Assembly (NCBI RefSeq): GCF_036826855.1
Contig: NZ_CP104578.1
Span: 558,001-622,000, forward strand
Direction: 5' to 3'
DNA length: 64,000 nucleotides
From: Streptomyces sp. SJL17-4
Lineage (GTDB): Bacteria > Actinomycetota > Actinomycetes > Streptomycetales > Streptomycetaceae
Position numbers and translations under genes: made by a program. Below the pieces are notes generated by a model. It searched no databases. It had not been told where the DNA came from and saw only the letters and a program-made list of their open reading frames with translations. Shown here piece after piece: positions 9,349 through 21,813 of this stretch (positions are counted from its first letter, which is position 1; the number at the start of each line of letters is the position of its first letter).

Positions 9349-11131
9349 AGGGTGTCCGAGGCCATCAGTTCCTCGTGCCGCCCCCGGGCCCTGACCCGGC
9401 CGGCCTCCATGACGACGATGGTGTCCGCGTCGATCACCGTCGACAGGCGGTGGGCGATGGTCACCACGGCGCCGGTGTCCGCACGGGAGCGGACGCACTC
9501 CTGCACGGCCGCCTCCGTCAGGCCGTCGAGCTGAGCGGTGGCCTCGTCGAGGAGCAGGACGTCGGGGGTGGCCAGGAGGGCCCGGGCCAGCGCGATGCGC
9601 TGTCGCTCACCCCCCGACACGTTCGCGGTGGCGAGGGGCGTGTCCAGACCCTCGTCCAGGGCGTCGACCTTCTCCACGAGCCGTACTTCGTGGAGGACGC
9701 GCCGCAGTTCCTCCGGGGTGGCGTCGGGCCGGGCGAGCAGCAGGTTGTCGCGGATCGTACCGGGGACGACCGGGGTGTCCTGCTCGACGTAGGCGAGGCG
9801 GGCCCGGATGTCGGCGTGGGCGTGGTCGCGGTACGGCCGTCCGTCGAGGAGCAGTTCGCCGCCGGTGGGCTCCAGGAACCGCAGCACCAGGGAGAACAAG
9901 GTCGTCTTGCCCGCACCCGACGGACCGACGACGGCCGTGTGGCCGCGCCGGGGTATGACGAGGTCGATGTCCCGTACGGCCGCCTCGGTGTCCGGTCCGT
10001 AGGCGGCGGTGACGTTCCGCAGCTCCAGGACGGGCACGTCGTCGCGCGGTTCGGGGTGTTCCCGGGGGTCCCTGAGCCTCTCGGGGTCCCTGAGCTTCTC
10101 CGGGTCCCTGAGCTTCTCGGGGTCAAGGGCGGATGCGCCCGCGGACGGTGCCGTCCCCTCCTCCTCGGACGGCAGGGCGTCTGCCTGCCGGATGCGTTCG
10201 GCGGCGGCGATGCCGGACTGCAGGGTGGTCACGTTCTGGCTGAGTTCGGTGATCGGGTCCATGAGGGCGAAGGCGTAGAGGAGGAAGGCGATCAGGCCGG
10301 ACACCTCGAGCCGGCCCTCGCCGACGCGCCAGGCGCCGACGGCGAGGATCGCGATGATGGCCAGGTTGACGCCGGACCAGGCGGTCGTCCAGGCCAGCGC
10401 CTCGCGGCGGACGGCCCGGATCCCGTGCTCGGCCGACGCGCGCGCGTCGGCGAGGATCCGCTCGGTCATGCGCTCCTCGGCGCGGTTGACCTTGACGGTA
10501 CGGATCGCTCGCAGTGTGCCTTCGAGGACACCGCCGAGCCGTCCGACGTACTCCTGGGCCTGCTGCTGCGACTGGGCGATGCCGGGCATGAGGAGCGCGA
10601 AGGCCGCGCCGACGAGGACGACGGCGGCCACCGTGGTGGCCAGCAGCACCGGGTCGAGGAAGGCCATGAGGACGAGGCTGCCCACCAGTTTGACCGCCCC
10701 GTTGACCAGGCCGACGAAGGAGGCGGCGGTGGCCTCGCGGAGCAGCACGGTGTCGGAGGTGACGCGGGTGACGAGTTCGCCGGTGGGGCTGCGGGTGATG
10801 CCGGGCACGGTGGCGCGCAGGAAGCGCCGCACCATCGACTCGCGGGCGTCGAGGACCACCCGCTCCCCCAGCGCCCCGAGCAGAATCCACTGCCGGTAGG
10901 ACACCGCGCTGCCGACGACGAGCAGCACGAGGAGCGCCGCCACGGGTCCGGTGAGGGAGGACGAGCTGCCCAGGGCGTCGAGCACGTGCTTGGTGACCAT
11001 GGGCGAGGCGAGGCCCAGGGCGGCGGCGACCAGGGCGAGGCCGAGGCCCTGGATCAGGGTGCGCCGGTGCGGGCGGGCGAAGGACCACAGGATGCCGAGG
11101 CGTGGCGTGGCGGAGGTGACCATATCCACAA

Positions 11132-11149
11132 TGGAACATCTCTGTTCCA
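11132..11149. promoter_or_regulatory. TetR operator palindrome
   Basis: TGGAACA (11132-11138) and TGTTCCA (11143-11149) are perfect 7-bp arms around TCTC. The site is 9 nt upstream of the exporter ATG and 48 nt upstream of the TetR ATG, so one dimer pair could repress both divergent genes. A TTGACC -35-like hexamer for the exporter lies just outside it (complement of 11154-11159). Confidence 0.7.
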
Positions 11150-11197
11150 GAAAGGTCAAAGGATTTCCCAAACGGCATGAGGCGATACCGTGGGCGC

Positions 11198-11788
11198 ATG
11201 GGGTCCGACGACACTCCCGCGCACGGCGCGGCCACCCGCGAGAGCGCCACGCGCGCCCGCACTCGGCGCGCGATCCTCGACGCCGCCGTCTCCGTGCTCA
11301 CCGCCGACCACGGCGCCTCGCTCGGCGATGTCGCCGAGGCGGCCGGGGTGGGGCGGACCACCGTCCACCGGTACTTCCCCGAGCGCTCCGACCTGCTCGC
11401 CGCGATCGGCGCGGACATCCGCGAACGGGTCGCCGCCGCGGCCGACCGGGCGCGGCTCGACGACGGGTCGGCGCCCGAGGCGATGGAGCGGCTCTGCCTG
11501 GAGTTCTTCGAACTCGGCGACGGGCTGCTCCTGCTGTACGACGTACCGCAGTTCGTGACCTGGTCCGGCATCGAGGAGGAGACCGCGTCCGACCAGGCCC
11601 TGCTGACTCTCGTCCGGCGCGGACAGGAGGACGGAACACTCGACCCCGAGGTCGACGCCGGCTGGCTCCAGGACGTCATGTGGGCCCTGCTGTACGCCGC
11701 CTGGATCCAGGCGCGCGACCAGGGCACCCCCAAGCACACGGCCCTCTCCCTGTGCCTGCGAACCCTCCGCAAGGCCGTCGCACCGTAG
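11198..11788 (+). CDS. TetR-family repressor of the divergent ABC exporter
   Basis: One-component ligand-responsive repressor, 196 residues from the chosen ATG. The N-terminal HTH is typical: ARTRRAILDAAVSVL, SLGDVAEAAGVGRTTVHRYF, PERSDLLAAIGADI. The C-terminal ligand domain is all helical. I prefer the ATG at 11198 over the one at 11177 because a -10-like TACCGT (11186-11191) sits 6 nt before it, giving a leaderless transcript as is common for Streptomyces TetR genes. It faces the ABC exporter, with a palindromic operator between them, so its ligand is probably the exported compound. Confidence 0.87.
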   Translation: MGSDDTPAHGAATRESATRARTRRAILDAAVSVLTADHGASLGDVAEAAGVGRTTVHRYFPERSDLLAAIGADIRERVAAAADRARLDDGSAPEAMERLCLEFFELGDGLLLLYDVPQFVTWSGIEEETASDQALLTLVRRGQEDGTLDPEVDAGWLQDVMWALLYAAWIQARDQGTPKHTALSLCLRTLRKAVAP

Positions 11789-11845
11789 GGACTCCGGCGT
11801 CGCACCGCATGGGACTCCGACGTCGCGCCCTACGGGCTCCGGCCG
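11788..11845 (+). repeat. 23-bp imperfect direct repeat downstream of tetR
   Basis: GGGACTCCGGCGTCGCACC is repeated 23 nt later as GGGACTCCGACGTCGCGCC, with a third partial start GGGCTCCGG. It begins at the tetR stop codon. No function seen. Confidence 0.6.
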
Positions 11846-11901
11846 GGTGCCGTGTTGATCACATCGAGATCGAACCCCCTGGCGCTCGACCCCAAGCAGG
11901 A

Positions 11902-11920
11902 ATAGGTTAGGCTCACCTAA
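11902..11920 (+). promoter_or_regulatory. Iron box before siderophore uptake operon
   Basis: ATAGGTTAGGCTCACCTAA matches 18 of 19 positions of the desferrioxamine-operon iron box TTAGGTTAGGCTCACCTAA. It is 93 nt upstream of the binding-protein start and is the best iron box in the window. Confidence 0.92.
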
Positions 11921-12013
11921 CAAGCACCGAGTTGCCGCTGCCCCGCAGACATCCGTCCGTGGGGCCGTCAGTCGGGCCTCGTACATCGCCCTGCCCGGAG
12001 ACAAGGATCCACC

Positions 12014-13066
12014 ATGCCTTCTGTGTTCACCCCCCTTCGCCGTCGCGCTCTCGTGGCGGGTGCCGCCGCGGTCTCGCTCGGCCTGCTGGTGACCGGGTGC
12101 GGCTCGGACGACAAGAAAGACGACGCGGCAGGGCCGGCGAGCAAGGCCCCGGCGGGCGCCTTCCCCGTGACCATCAAGAGCGCCCTCGGTGACGCCGTCA
12201 TCAAGGACAAGCCGAAGCGCGTGGTGACCCTCGGTCAGGGCTCGGCGGAGACCGCCATCGCCCTCGGCAACGTCCCGGTCGGTATCGAGGAGTACGCCTG
12301 GGGCAGCGACAAGAGCGGCTACCTCCCCTGGATCCACGAGGCCGTGACGAAGTCCGGCGCCACGCTGCCCAAGCAGTTCAAGGGTGGCGAGGAGCTCGAC
12401 ATCGAGGCCATCACCGAGCTCGAGCCCGACGTCATCCTCGCCCCGTGGTCCGGTCTGACGCAGAAGCAGTACGACATCCTCAAGGACATCGCGCCCACCG
12501 TCGCCTACCCCGAGAAGGCGTGGAGCACGAACTGGGACCAGCAGATCGAGATCATCGCCAAGGCGCTCGGTCAGCCGGAGAAGGCCAAGGAGCTGGAGTC
12601 GAAGATCGACAAGCAGCTCGCCGACGCGGCCGCCTCCCGCCCCAACTACAAGAACGTCACGTTCTCGTACATCTACAACACCGGCCCCGGCACCCTCGGC
12701 ATCTTCAAGCCCGAGGAGCAGCGCGTGGCGATGGTCTCCAAGCTCGGTCTCAAGGTCGACCCGATCGTGAACACCTTCAAGGAGACCGAGGGCACCGACT
12801 CCGCCCTCATCGGCCTGGAGAACGCCAACAAGCTGGCGAAGAGCGACATCGCCTTCACCTTCTACATGGACGAGAAGTCCCGCAAGGCCGTCGAGGGCCA
12901 GCCGCTGTACGCGGCCATCCCCGCCGTGAAGAAGAACGCGCTCGTGTACAGCCACGACACCCCCTTCGTCACCGCCTCCTCGATGATCAACCCGCTGACG
13001 GTGCCGTACAGCATCGAGCGCTACCTCCCGATGATCGACAAGGCCGTCGCCAAGGCCGGGAAGTAA
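12014..13066 (+). CDS. Fe3+-siderophore-binding lipoprotein (second)
   Basis: Membrane-anchored extracellular receptor of the FepB/FhuD type, 350 residues, with Arg-rich n-region, hydrophobic core and lipobox LVTGC. Family patterns: KPKRVVTLGQGSAETAIALG near the first lobe and LEPDVILAPWSGLTQKQYDIL in the middle. It is similar in plan to the binding protein at 4676-5734 but clearly a different sequence. It heads an operon with two FecCD permeases (15 nt to the next start) behind a near-perfect iron box, so it should be strongly derepressed in low iron. An 18-bp hairpin just downstream probably limits read-through into the permeases. Confidence 0.92.
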   Translation: MPSVFTPLRRRALVAGAAAVSLGLLVTGCGSDDKKDDAAGPASKAPAGAFPVTIKSALGDAVIKDKPKRVVTLGQGSAETAIALGNVPVGIEEYAWGSDKSGYLPWIHEAVTKSGATLPKQFKGGEELDIEAITELEPDVILAPWSGLTQKQYDILKDIAPTVAYPEKAWSTNWDQQIEIIAKALGQPEKAKELESKIDKQLADAAASRPNYKNVTFSYIYNTGPGTLGIFKPEEQRVAMVSKLGLKVDPIVNTFKETEGTDSALIGLENANKLAKSDIAFTFYMDEKSRKAVEGQPLYAAIPAVKKNALVYSHDTPFVTASSMINPLTVPYSIERYLPMIDKAVAKAGK

Positions 13067-13081
13067 CAACGGGTCCTCAGC

Positions 13082-14116
13082 GTGACCACTCTTTCCCGGA
13101 CCGGCCAAGGCCCCGCCGTTGTACGGCGGGGCCTTGGCCGGCATGTCATGGCCGCCGTCCTGTGCCTGGTCCTGCTCGCTCTGGCGCTGCTCGCCAGCGT
13201 GATGTTCGGCAGCAGGCCGACGTCCGCCGGTGACGTCCTGCGGGTCATCACCGGAGGCGGCGACGAGTACACCCGTACCGTCATCGAGAGCCGCTACCCC
13301 CGCACCGTCCTCGGTGTGCTCGCGGGTCTCTGCCTCGCCGTCGCCGGCACCCTGATGCAGGGCATCACGCGCAATCCGCTCGCCGAGCCGGGACTTCTCG
13401 GCATCAACGCGGGCGCGTCCGCGAGCATCGTCGCCGCGACCGCCTTCCTCGGTGCCTCCGGGCAGCGGGAGACGATCTGGTGGGCCCTCGTCGGCGCCCT
13501 CCTGACCGGTGTCGTCGTCCATGTCGTCGGCACCGCCGGCGGCGGCGGTGGGCCGGTCCGGCTGGTGCTCGCCGGCGCGGTGCTCTCCGCCGTCCTCGCC
13601 GCCTTCATCCAGGCCGTCGCCCTGTCCAAGCCGCAGGTCTTCGACACGTACCGCTACTGGGTGGTGGGCGCGCTCGGTGGACGCGGCTTCGACGCCTTCT
13701 GGGCGGTCCTGCCGTTCGCCGCGGCCGGCTTCCTGCTGGCCCTGCTGCTGGCGCCGGGACTCAACGCCATGGCCATGGGCGACGACAAGGCCGCCTCCCT
13801 CGGCATCAGCCCCGCCCGCGTCAAGGGCGGCGGACTGCTCGCGGCGACGCTGCTCGCCGCCGCCGCGACGGCGGCCGTCGGGCCCATCGCCTTCGTCGGC
13901 CTCGCCGTCCCGCACGTCGTCCGGGCGCTGGTGGGCGCCGACTTCCGGGCGCAGATCCTCTTCACCTCCCTCGCGGGGCCGACGCTGCTGCTCTTCGCCG
14001 ATGTCCTCGGCCGGATCGTGCTGCGCCCGCAGGAACTCATGGTCGGGGTCGTCACCGCCTTCGTCGGCGCTCCCGCCCTGCTCTTCGCCGTTCGCCGTAT
14101 GAGGGGAGCGGGATGA
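13082..14116 (+). CDS. FecCD-family siderophore permease, subunit 1
   Basis: Integral membrane channel subunit of a ferric-siderophore ABC importer (BtuC/FecCD fold, about nine or ten helices). Recognised by LAGLCLAVAGTLMQGITRNPLAEPGLLGINAGAS split over the first helices, and by a late GPIAFVGLAVPHVVR motif, which contacts the ATPase. The GTG start at 13082 keeps the usual basic N-terminal tail, but no good ribosome site is seen and a very strong hairpin covers codons 7-20; an ATG at 13148 after the hairpin is the alternative. The stop overlaps the ATG of the second permease (ATGA), so the two are translationally coupled. Confidence 0.9.
   Translation: MTTLSRTGQGPAVVRRGLGRHVMAAVLCLVLLALALLASVMFGSRPTSAGDVLRVITGGGDEYTRTVIESRYPRTVLGVLAGLCLAVAGTLMQGITRNPLAEPGLLGINAGASASIVAATAFLGASGQRETIWWALVGALLTGVVVHVVGTAGGGGGPVRLVLAGAVLSAVLAAFIQAVALSKPQVFDTYRYWVVGALGGRGFDAFWAVLPFAAAGFLLALLLAPGLNAMAMGDDKAASLGISPARVKGGGLLAATLLAAAATAAVGPIAFVGLAVPHVVRALVGADFRAQILFTSLAGPTLLLFADVLGRIVLRPQELMVGVVTAFVGAPALLFAVRRMRGAG
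13101..13141 (+). terminator. Perfect 18-bp hairpin at the binding-protein/permease junction
   Basis: CCGGCCAAGGCCCCGCCG (13101-13118) pairs exactly with CGGCGGGGCCTTGGCCGG (13124-13141) around a 5-nt loop. It lies 35 nt after the binding-protein stop but inside the 5' end of the annotated permease. Likely a partial terminator or RNA-stabilising hairpin that sets the ratio of binding protein to permease. Confidence 0.8.
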
Positions 14117-15213
14117 AGACCGCCGACCGGACCGACGCTCCGGACAGCGCGGAGGTGAGCAAGCCCCGCGCGGCGCGGCCCGCCGGCCGCGGTGTGCTGC
14201 GGATCGGCCCCTGGGTCGCCGTACCCGTGCGCCGCACCACCGTGATCGCCGCCGTGGTCTCGCTGCTGCTGCTCTGCGCCGCCGCCGTGGCCACGCTGTC
14301 GATGGGCAGGCTCGGCATCGACCTGCCCGATCTGCCGTCGGCCCTCGCGGGCGACGCCACCGGCAAGAACGCCTTCGTCCTGAACCGGCTGCGCGGCCCC
14401 CGGCTCGTGGTGGCCATCGCGACCGGCGCGGCCTTCGGTCTCTCCGGGGCCCTGTTCCAGTCCGTCACCCGCAACCCGCTGGGCAGTCCCGACGTCATCG
14501 GGCTCGGCGCCGGAGCCGGAGCGGGAGCGGCGGCCGCCGCCCTGTTCCTGCCCGACGTCATGCCGGTGGCCGTCGGCTCCCTGCTCGGCGCGATCCTCGC
14601 GATGACGGTCGTGTTCCTCGCCACCGGCACCGGGTTCCGCAGCCCGGGACGGCTCGTGGTGGCCGGTATCGGCGTGGCCGCGATGGCGACCGCGCTGACC
14701 CAGTACGTGGTGTACGCCGTCGAGCGCGACAAGGCCAGCGCCCTGACCGCCTACATCAACGGCAGCCTCTCCGCCCGCTCCTGGGACGACGCGGCGACCA
14801 TCTGGACGGTGCTGCTCGTCTCCCTGCCGTTCGCGGCGCTCCTCGCCCGGCCCCTGAGCATCGGTGAGATGGGCGACGACCTCTCCACCGGCCTCGGGGC
14901 CCGACCGGGCCGGACCGCGACCTGGGCCGTCGCGCTGTCGATCGTCCTCTCCGCCGGAGCCGTCAGCGTGGCGGGACCGATCGCCTTCATCTCCCTGACC
15001 GCGCCGCAGATCGCCAAGCGGGTCAGCCGCAGCGGCGGCCCGCACCTGGTCATGTCGACCCTGCTCGGAGCCCTGTTGCTGGTGCTTGCCGACCTGACCG
15101 CGCAGCAGTTGCCGCTCTTCGACAACCTGCCCGTCGGCCTGTACACGATGGCCGTCGGCGGCGGGTACCTGGGCTATCTGCTGCTGCGCGAGTGGAGGCG
15201 TCCCGCCGCCTGA
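14113..15213 (+). CDS. FecCD-family siderophore permease, subunit 2
   Basis: Second channel subunit, 366 residues; it would pair with the preceding permease to form the importer channel. Family motifs: RLRGPRLVVAIATGAAFGLSG, QSVTRNPLGSPDVIGLGAGA (split motif) and a late GPIAFISLTAPQIAKR. A ~45-residue cytoplasmic N-terminal tail with Arg/Pro precedes the first helix. Start overlaps the previous stop by 4 nt. In related loci an ATP-binding subunit follows; here the next gene, 199 nt away, is an unrelated helicase, so the ATPase must be elsewhere, perhaps beyond the left edge or shared with another importer. Confidence 0.92.
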   Translation: MKTADRTDAPDSAEVSKPRAARPAGRGVLRIGPWVAVPVRRTTVIAAVVSLLLLCAAAVATLSMGRLGIDLPDLPSALAGDATGKNAFVLNRLRGPRLVVAIATGAAFGLSGALFQSVTRNPLGSPDVIGLGAGAGAGAAAAALFLPDVMPVAVGSLLGAILAMTVVFLATGTGFRSPGRLVVAGIGVAAMATALTQYVVYAVERDKASALTAYINGSLSARSWDDAATIWTVLLVSLPFAALLARPLSIGEMGDDLSTGLGARPGRTATWAVALSIVLSAGAVSVAGPIAFISLTAPQIAKRVSRSGGPHLVMSTLLGALLLVLADLTAQQLPLFDNLPVGLYTMAVGGGYLGYLLLREWRRPAA

Positions 15214-15362
15214 CCGACAGGGACCACGCCACCGGTTCCAGCGCCCTCGCGGAGCGCTCACCGACCGCCCCGTACGCCCCCGGCGTCCGGGGCGGTTCCG
15301 CGTTCCCGGACAACTGCGGTCGGTCCGATGACCGTTGGAAGATCACGGACCCCACATCTCCG

Positions 15363-15368
15363 TATACT
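15363..15368 (+). promoter_or_regulatory. -10 element (TATACT) before the helicase gene
   Basis: TATACT is a strong match to the principal sigma factor -10 element, in an AT-richer patch 45 nt before the helicase start. No -35 at a normal spacing is convincing (TTGGAA lies 22 nt away). Confidence 0.5.
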
Positions 15369-15412
15369 GAACGCGCACGTCTCATCACGTTATGTGTACG
15401 GAGGATCCCCTC

Positions 15413-19797
<4,385 letters not shown>

Positions 19798-19801
<4 letters not shown>

Positions 19802-20418
19802 CCACCTCCACCGAACCCACTTCCGTACTGGACGGCCTCAGCGAGCCGCCACCGGCGCCGCTACCCGGGCTCGACGTGCTGCGCGCCCTCGTCGCCGACG
19901 CGGCGCTCCGTGCGGCGGCTCTGCTGGACGGTCCCGAAGGCGCGCTCGCGGACGGCGCCGCAGCCCCGTACGGTGCCGCCGCCGACGGCGTCGACGACGT
20001 CACCGCGGACATCGTCCGCTTCGTCGCCCAGAACGGGGACTCCCATCTCGAGCGTGCCGCCCACCACCTCGGCGTCCCGCCGGGCCGGTTGAGACTTCTC
20101 GCCACGGCCCACCGGTGGGGCGGGCGGCCCGCCGTCGCCACCTGCCTCGCGCCGCTGCCCGCCGACCCCGAGGTCCTCGCCGCCGCCGAGCACGCCGTCC
20201 AGTCCCTCCGTCCCTCCCCCACCGCCCCCGTGGAGCGCCACCACAACCACCTCACCGACGCGCCCGCGCGGGTCCAGCTGCGGTACGGCCCCGATCGCCG
20301 CTGGCACCCGTACGTGGAGCGCTACGGCGGCTGGCAGCCGGCCGCCGCGCCGCACCCCGACGCGGCCACGGCCTACCGGGCCGCTCGTACGGCGCTCCGC
20401 GCGGCGACGCGCACATGA
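19798..20418 (+). CDS. Small unrecognised protein coupled to the SNF2 helicase
   Basis: 206 residues; the GTG start overlaps the helicase stop (GTGA), so the two are translationally coupled and probably work together. I recognise no family. An HTH-like segment is visible in the middle (DIVRFVAQNGDSHLERAAHHLGVPPGRL, split for length: strand-poor, helix-rich) and the C-terminus RVQLRYGPDRRWHPYVERYG followed by an Ala-Arg helix may be a small alpha/beta domain. No signal peptide or membrane helix. Cytoplasmic accessory factor of the helicase is the simplest reading. Confidence 0.75.
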
Positions 20419-20455
20419 CGGCGCGAGGAGGACACGGACACGGCGGCCGGGGCGG

Positions 20456-21541
20456 TCAGACGAGGCGCCGCATCCACCCGTGGGGGTCTTCGGCCCGGCC
20501 GAACTGGATGTCCACCAGGCGGCGGCGCAGACGCATCGTCACCGAGTCCTCGGCGCCCGTGTCCGGAGCGACGACCTCGCCGTCGGTCCAGACGAGACGC
20601 CCGACCGGGGTCACCGCGGCGCCGGTGCCGCAGGCGAAGACCTCGCGGATCGCGCCGGTCCGCGCGCCCTCCTGCCATTCGGTGATATCGACGGCCCGCT
20701 CCTCGACGTCGAGGCCCATCTCCTTCGCGAGGGAGAGGATGGACGCCCGCGTCACGCCTTCCAGGATGGTGCCGAGTTCCGGTGTGACGAGGCGGCCGTC
20801 GTCCGTGACGAAGAACAGGTTCATGCCGCCGAGTTCCTCGACGTAACGCCCCTCGGTCCCGTCGAGGAAGCAGACCTGGTCGCAGCCGTGCTCTCCGGCC
20901 TCCAGCATCGGCGCGAGGCTCGCCGCGTAGTTGCCGCCGCACTTGGCGGCCCCGGTGCCGCCGCGCCCGGCGCGGGTGTATTCCGTGGAGAGCCAGATCG
21001 AGACCGGCTTGACGCCGCCGGAGAAGTACGGGCCGACAGGTGAGGCGATCACCATGTAGGTGACCTCGGCGGCGGGCCGGACACCGAAGAAGGCCTCCGA
21101 TGCGAACATGAACGGGCGCAGATAGAGGCTCTGTTCCTCACCGGACGGCACCCAGGCCTCGTCGGCGCGGACGAGCGCCGTGACCGATTCGAGGAAGGCG
21201 GGCAGCGGGAGTTCGGGAAGGGCGAGGCGCCGTGCGGAGCGCGCGAACCGCTCGCCGTTGGCCTCCGGGCGGAACGTCCAGACCGATCCGTCCGCGTGCC
21301 GGTAGGCCTTCATCCCCTCGAAGATCTCCTGCGCGTAGTGCAGGACCGCGGCGCCCGGGTGCATGGGGATCGGGGCGAACGGGACCACGACTGCGTCGTT
21401 CCATCCGCGGTCCGCCGTCCACACCGCGCGGGCCATGTGATCGGTGAAGTACTGGCCGAACTTGGGGTCGGTGAGGATCTCGGCGCGCCGCTCGGCACTC
21501 GTGGGAGTGGGGTTGGGCTGAAGCGTGAACCGCAGACTCAT
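20456..21541 (-). CDS. ilvE: Branched-chain amino acid aminotransferase
   Basis: PLP-dependent fold-type IV transaminase for Leu/Ile/Val and their 2-oxo acids, 361 residues, the usual length for the bacterial/actinobacterial type. The PLP lysine is in GAAKCGGNYAAS (about residue 201); also YVEELGGMNLFF, ILEGVTRASIL and CGTGAAVTPVG. The ATG at 21541 has a GAGAGGG ribosome site. It converges on the helicase partner gene (37-nt gap). It stands alone, without other branched-chain genes, which is normal in Streptomyces. A 12-bp tandem repeat occupies the region upstream. Confidence 0.95.
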   Translation of the reverse strand: MSLRFTLQPNPTPTSAERRAEILTDPKFGQYFTDHMARAVWTADRGWNDAVVVPFAPIPMHPGAAVLHYAQEIFEGMKAYRHADGSVWTFRPEANGERFARSARRLALPELPLPAFLESVTALVRADEAWVPSGEEQSLYLRPFMFASEAFFGVRPAAEVTYMVIASPVGPYFSGGVKPVSIWLSTEYTRAGRGGTGAAKCGGNYAASLAPMLEAGEHGCDQVCFLDGTEGRYVEELGGMNLFFVTDDGRLVTPELGTILEGVTRASILSLAKEMGLDVEERAVDITEWQEGARTGAIREVFACGTGAAVTPVGRLVWTDGEVVAPDTGAEDSVTMRLRRRLVDIQFGRAEDPHGWMRRLV

Positions 21542-21661
21542 CGCGGGTGACCCTCTCGGTGGGCGCTCGGAACGGCGCGTGCGTACTCCATGATGGCTGA
21601 CGGCTCGGCACCGTAACGGGCGATCGCCTTACGTAGCAAGAGCGTTGGGACACGCCAGGAG

Positions 21662-21787
21662 GCGGTGGTCCCGGCGGTGGTCCGGGCAGTGGTCCGGGCG
21701 GTGGTCCGGGCAGTGGTCCGGGCAGTGGTCCGGGCAGTGGTCCGGGCAGTGGTCCGGGCGGTGGTCCGGGCGCTGGTCCGGGCGCTG
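21662..21787. repeat. 12-bp tandem repeat (GTGGTCCGGGCN-type, about 10 copies)
   Basis: About ten units of GGTCCGGGC(A/G)GT between the start of ilvE (21541) and the stop of the 1629-residue gene (21814). Units vary only at one or two positions. A non-coding VNTR: it could change the spacing of ilvE from its promoter or act as a terminator-like structured region. Confidence 0.9.
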
Positions 21788-21813
21788 GGGCGCGGGGACC
21801 ACCGCCGCCCGCG

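Noticed and set aside
10123..11805. Minus-strand 560-residue frame across the exporter start and tetR
   Set aside because: It runs through the operator and antisense to the TetR gene; Arg/Ser-rich and without motifs.
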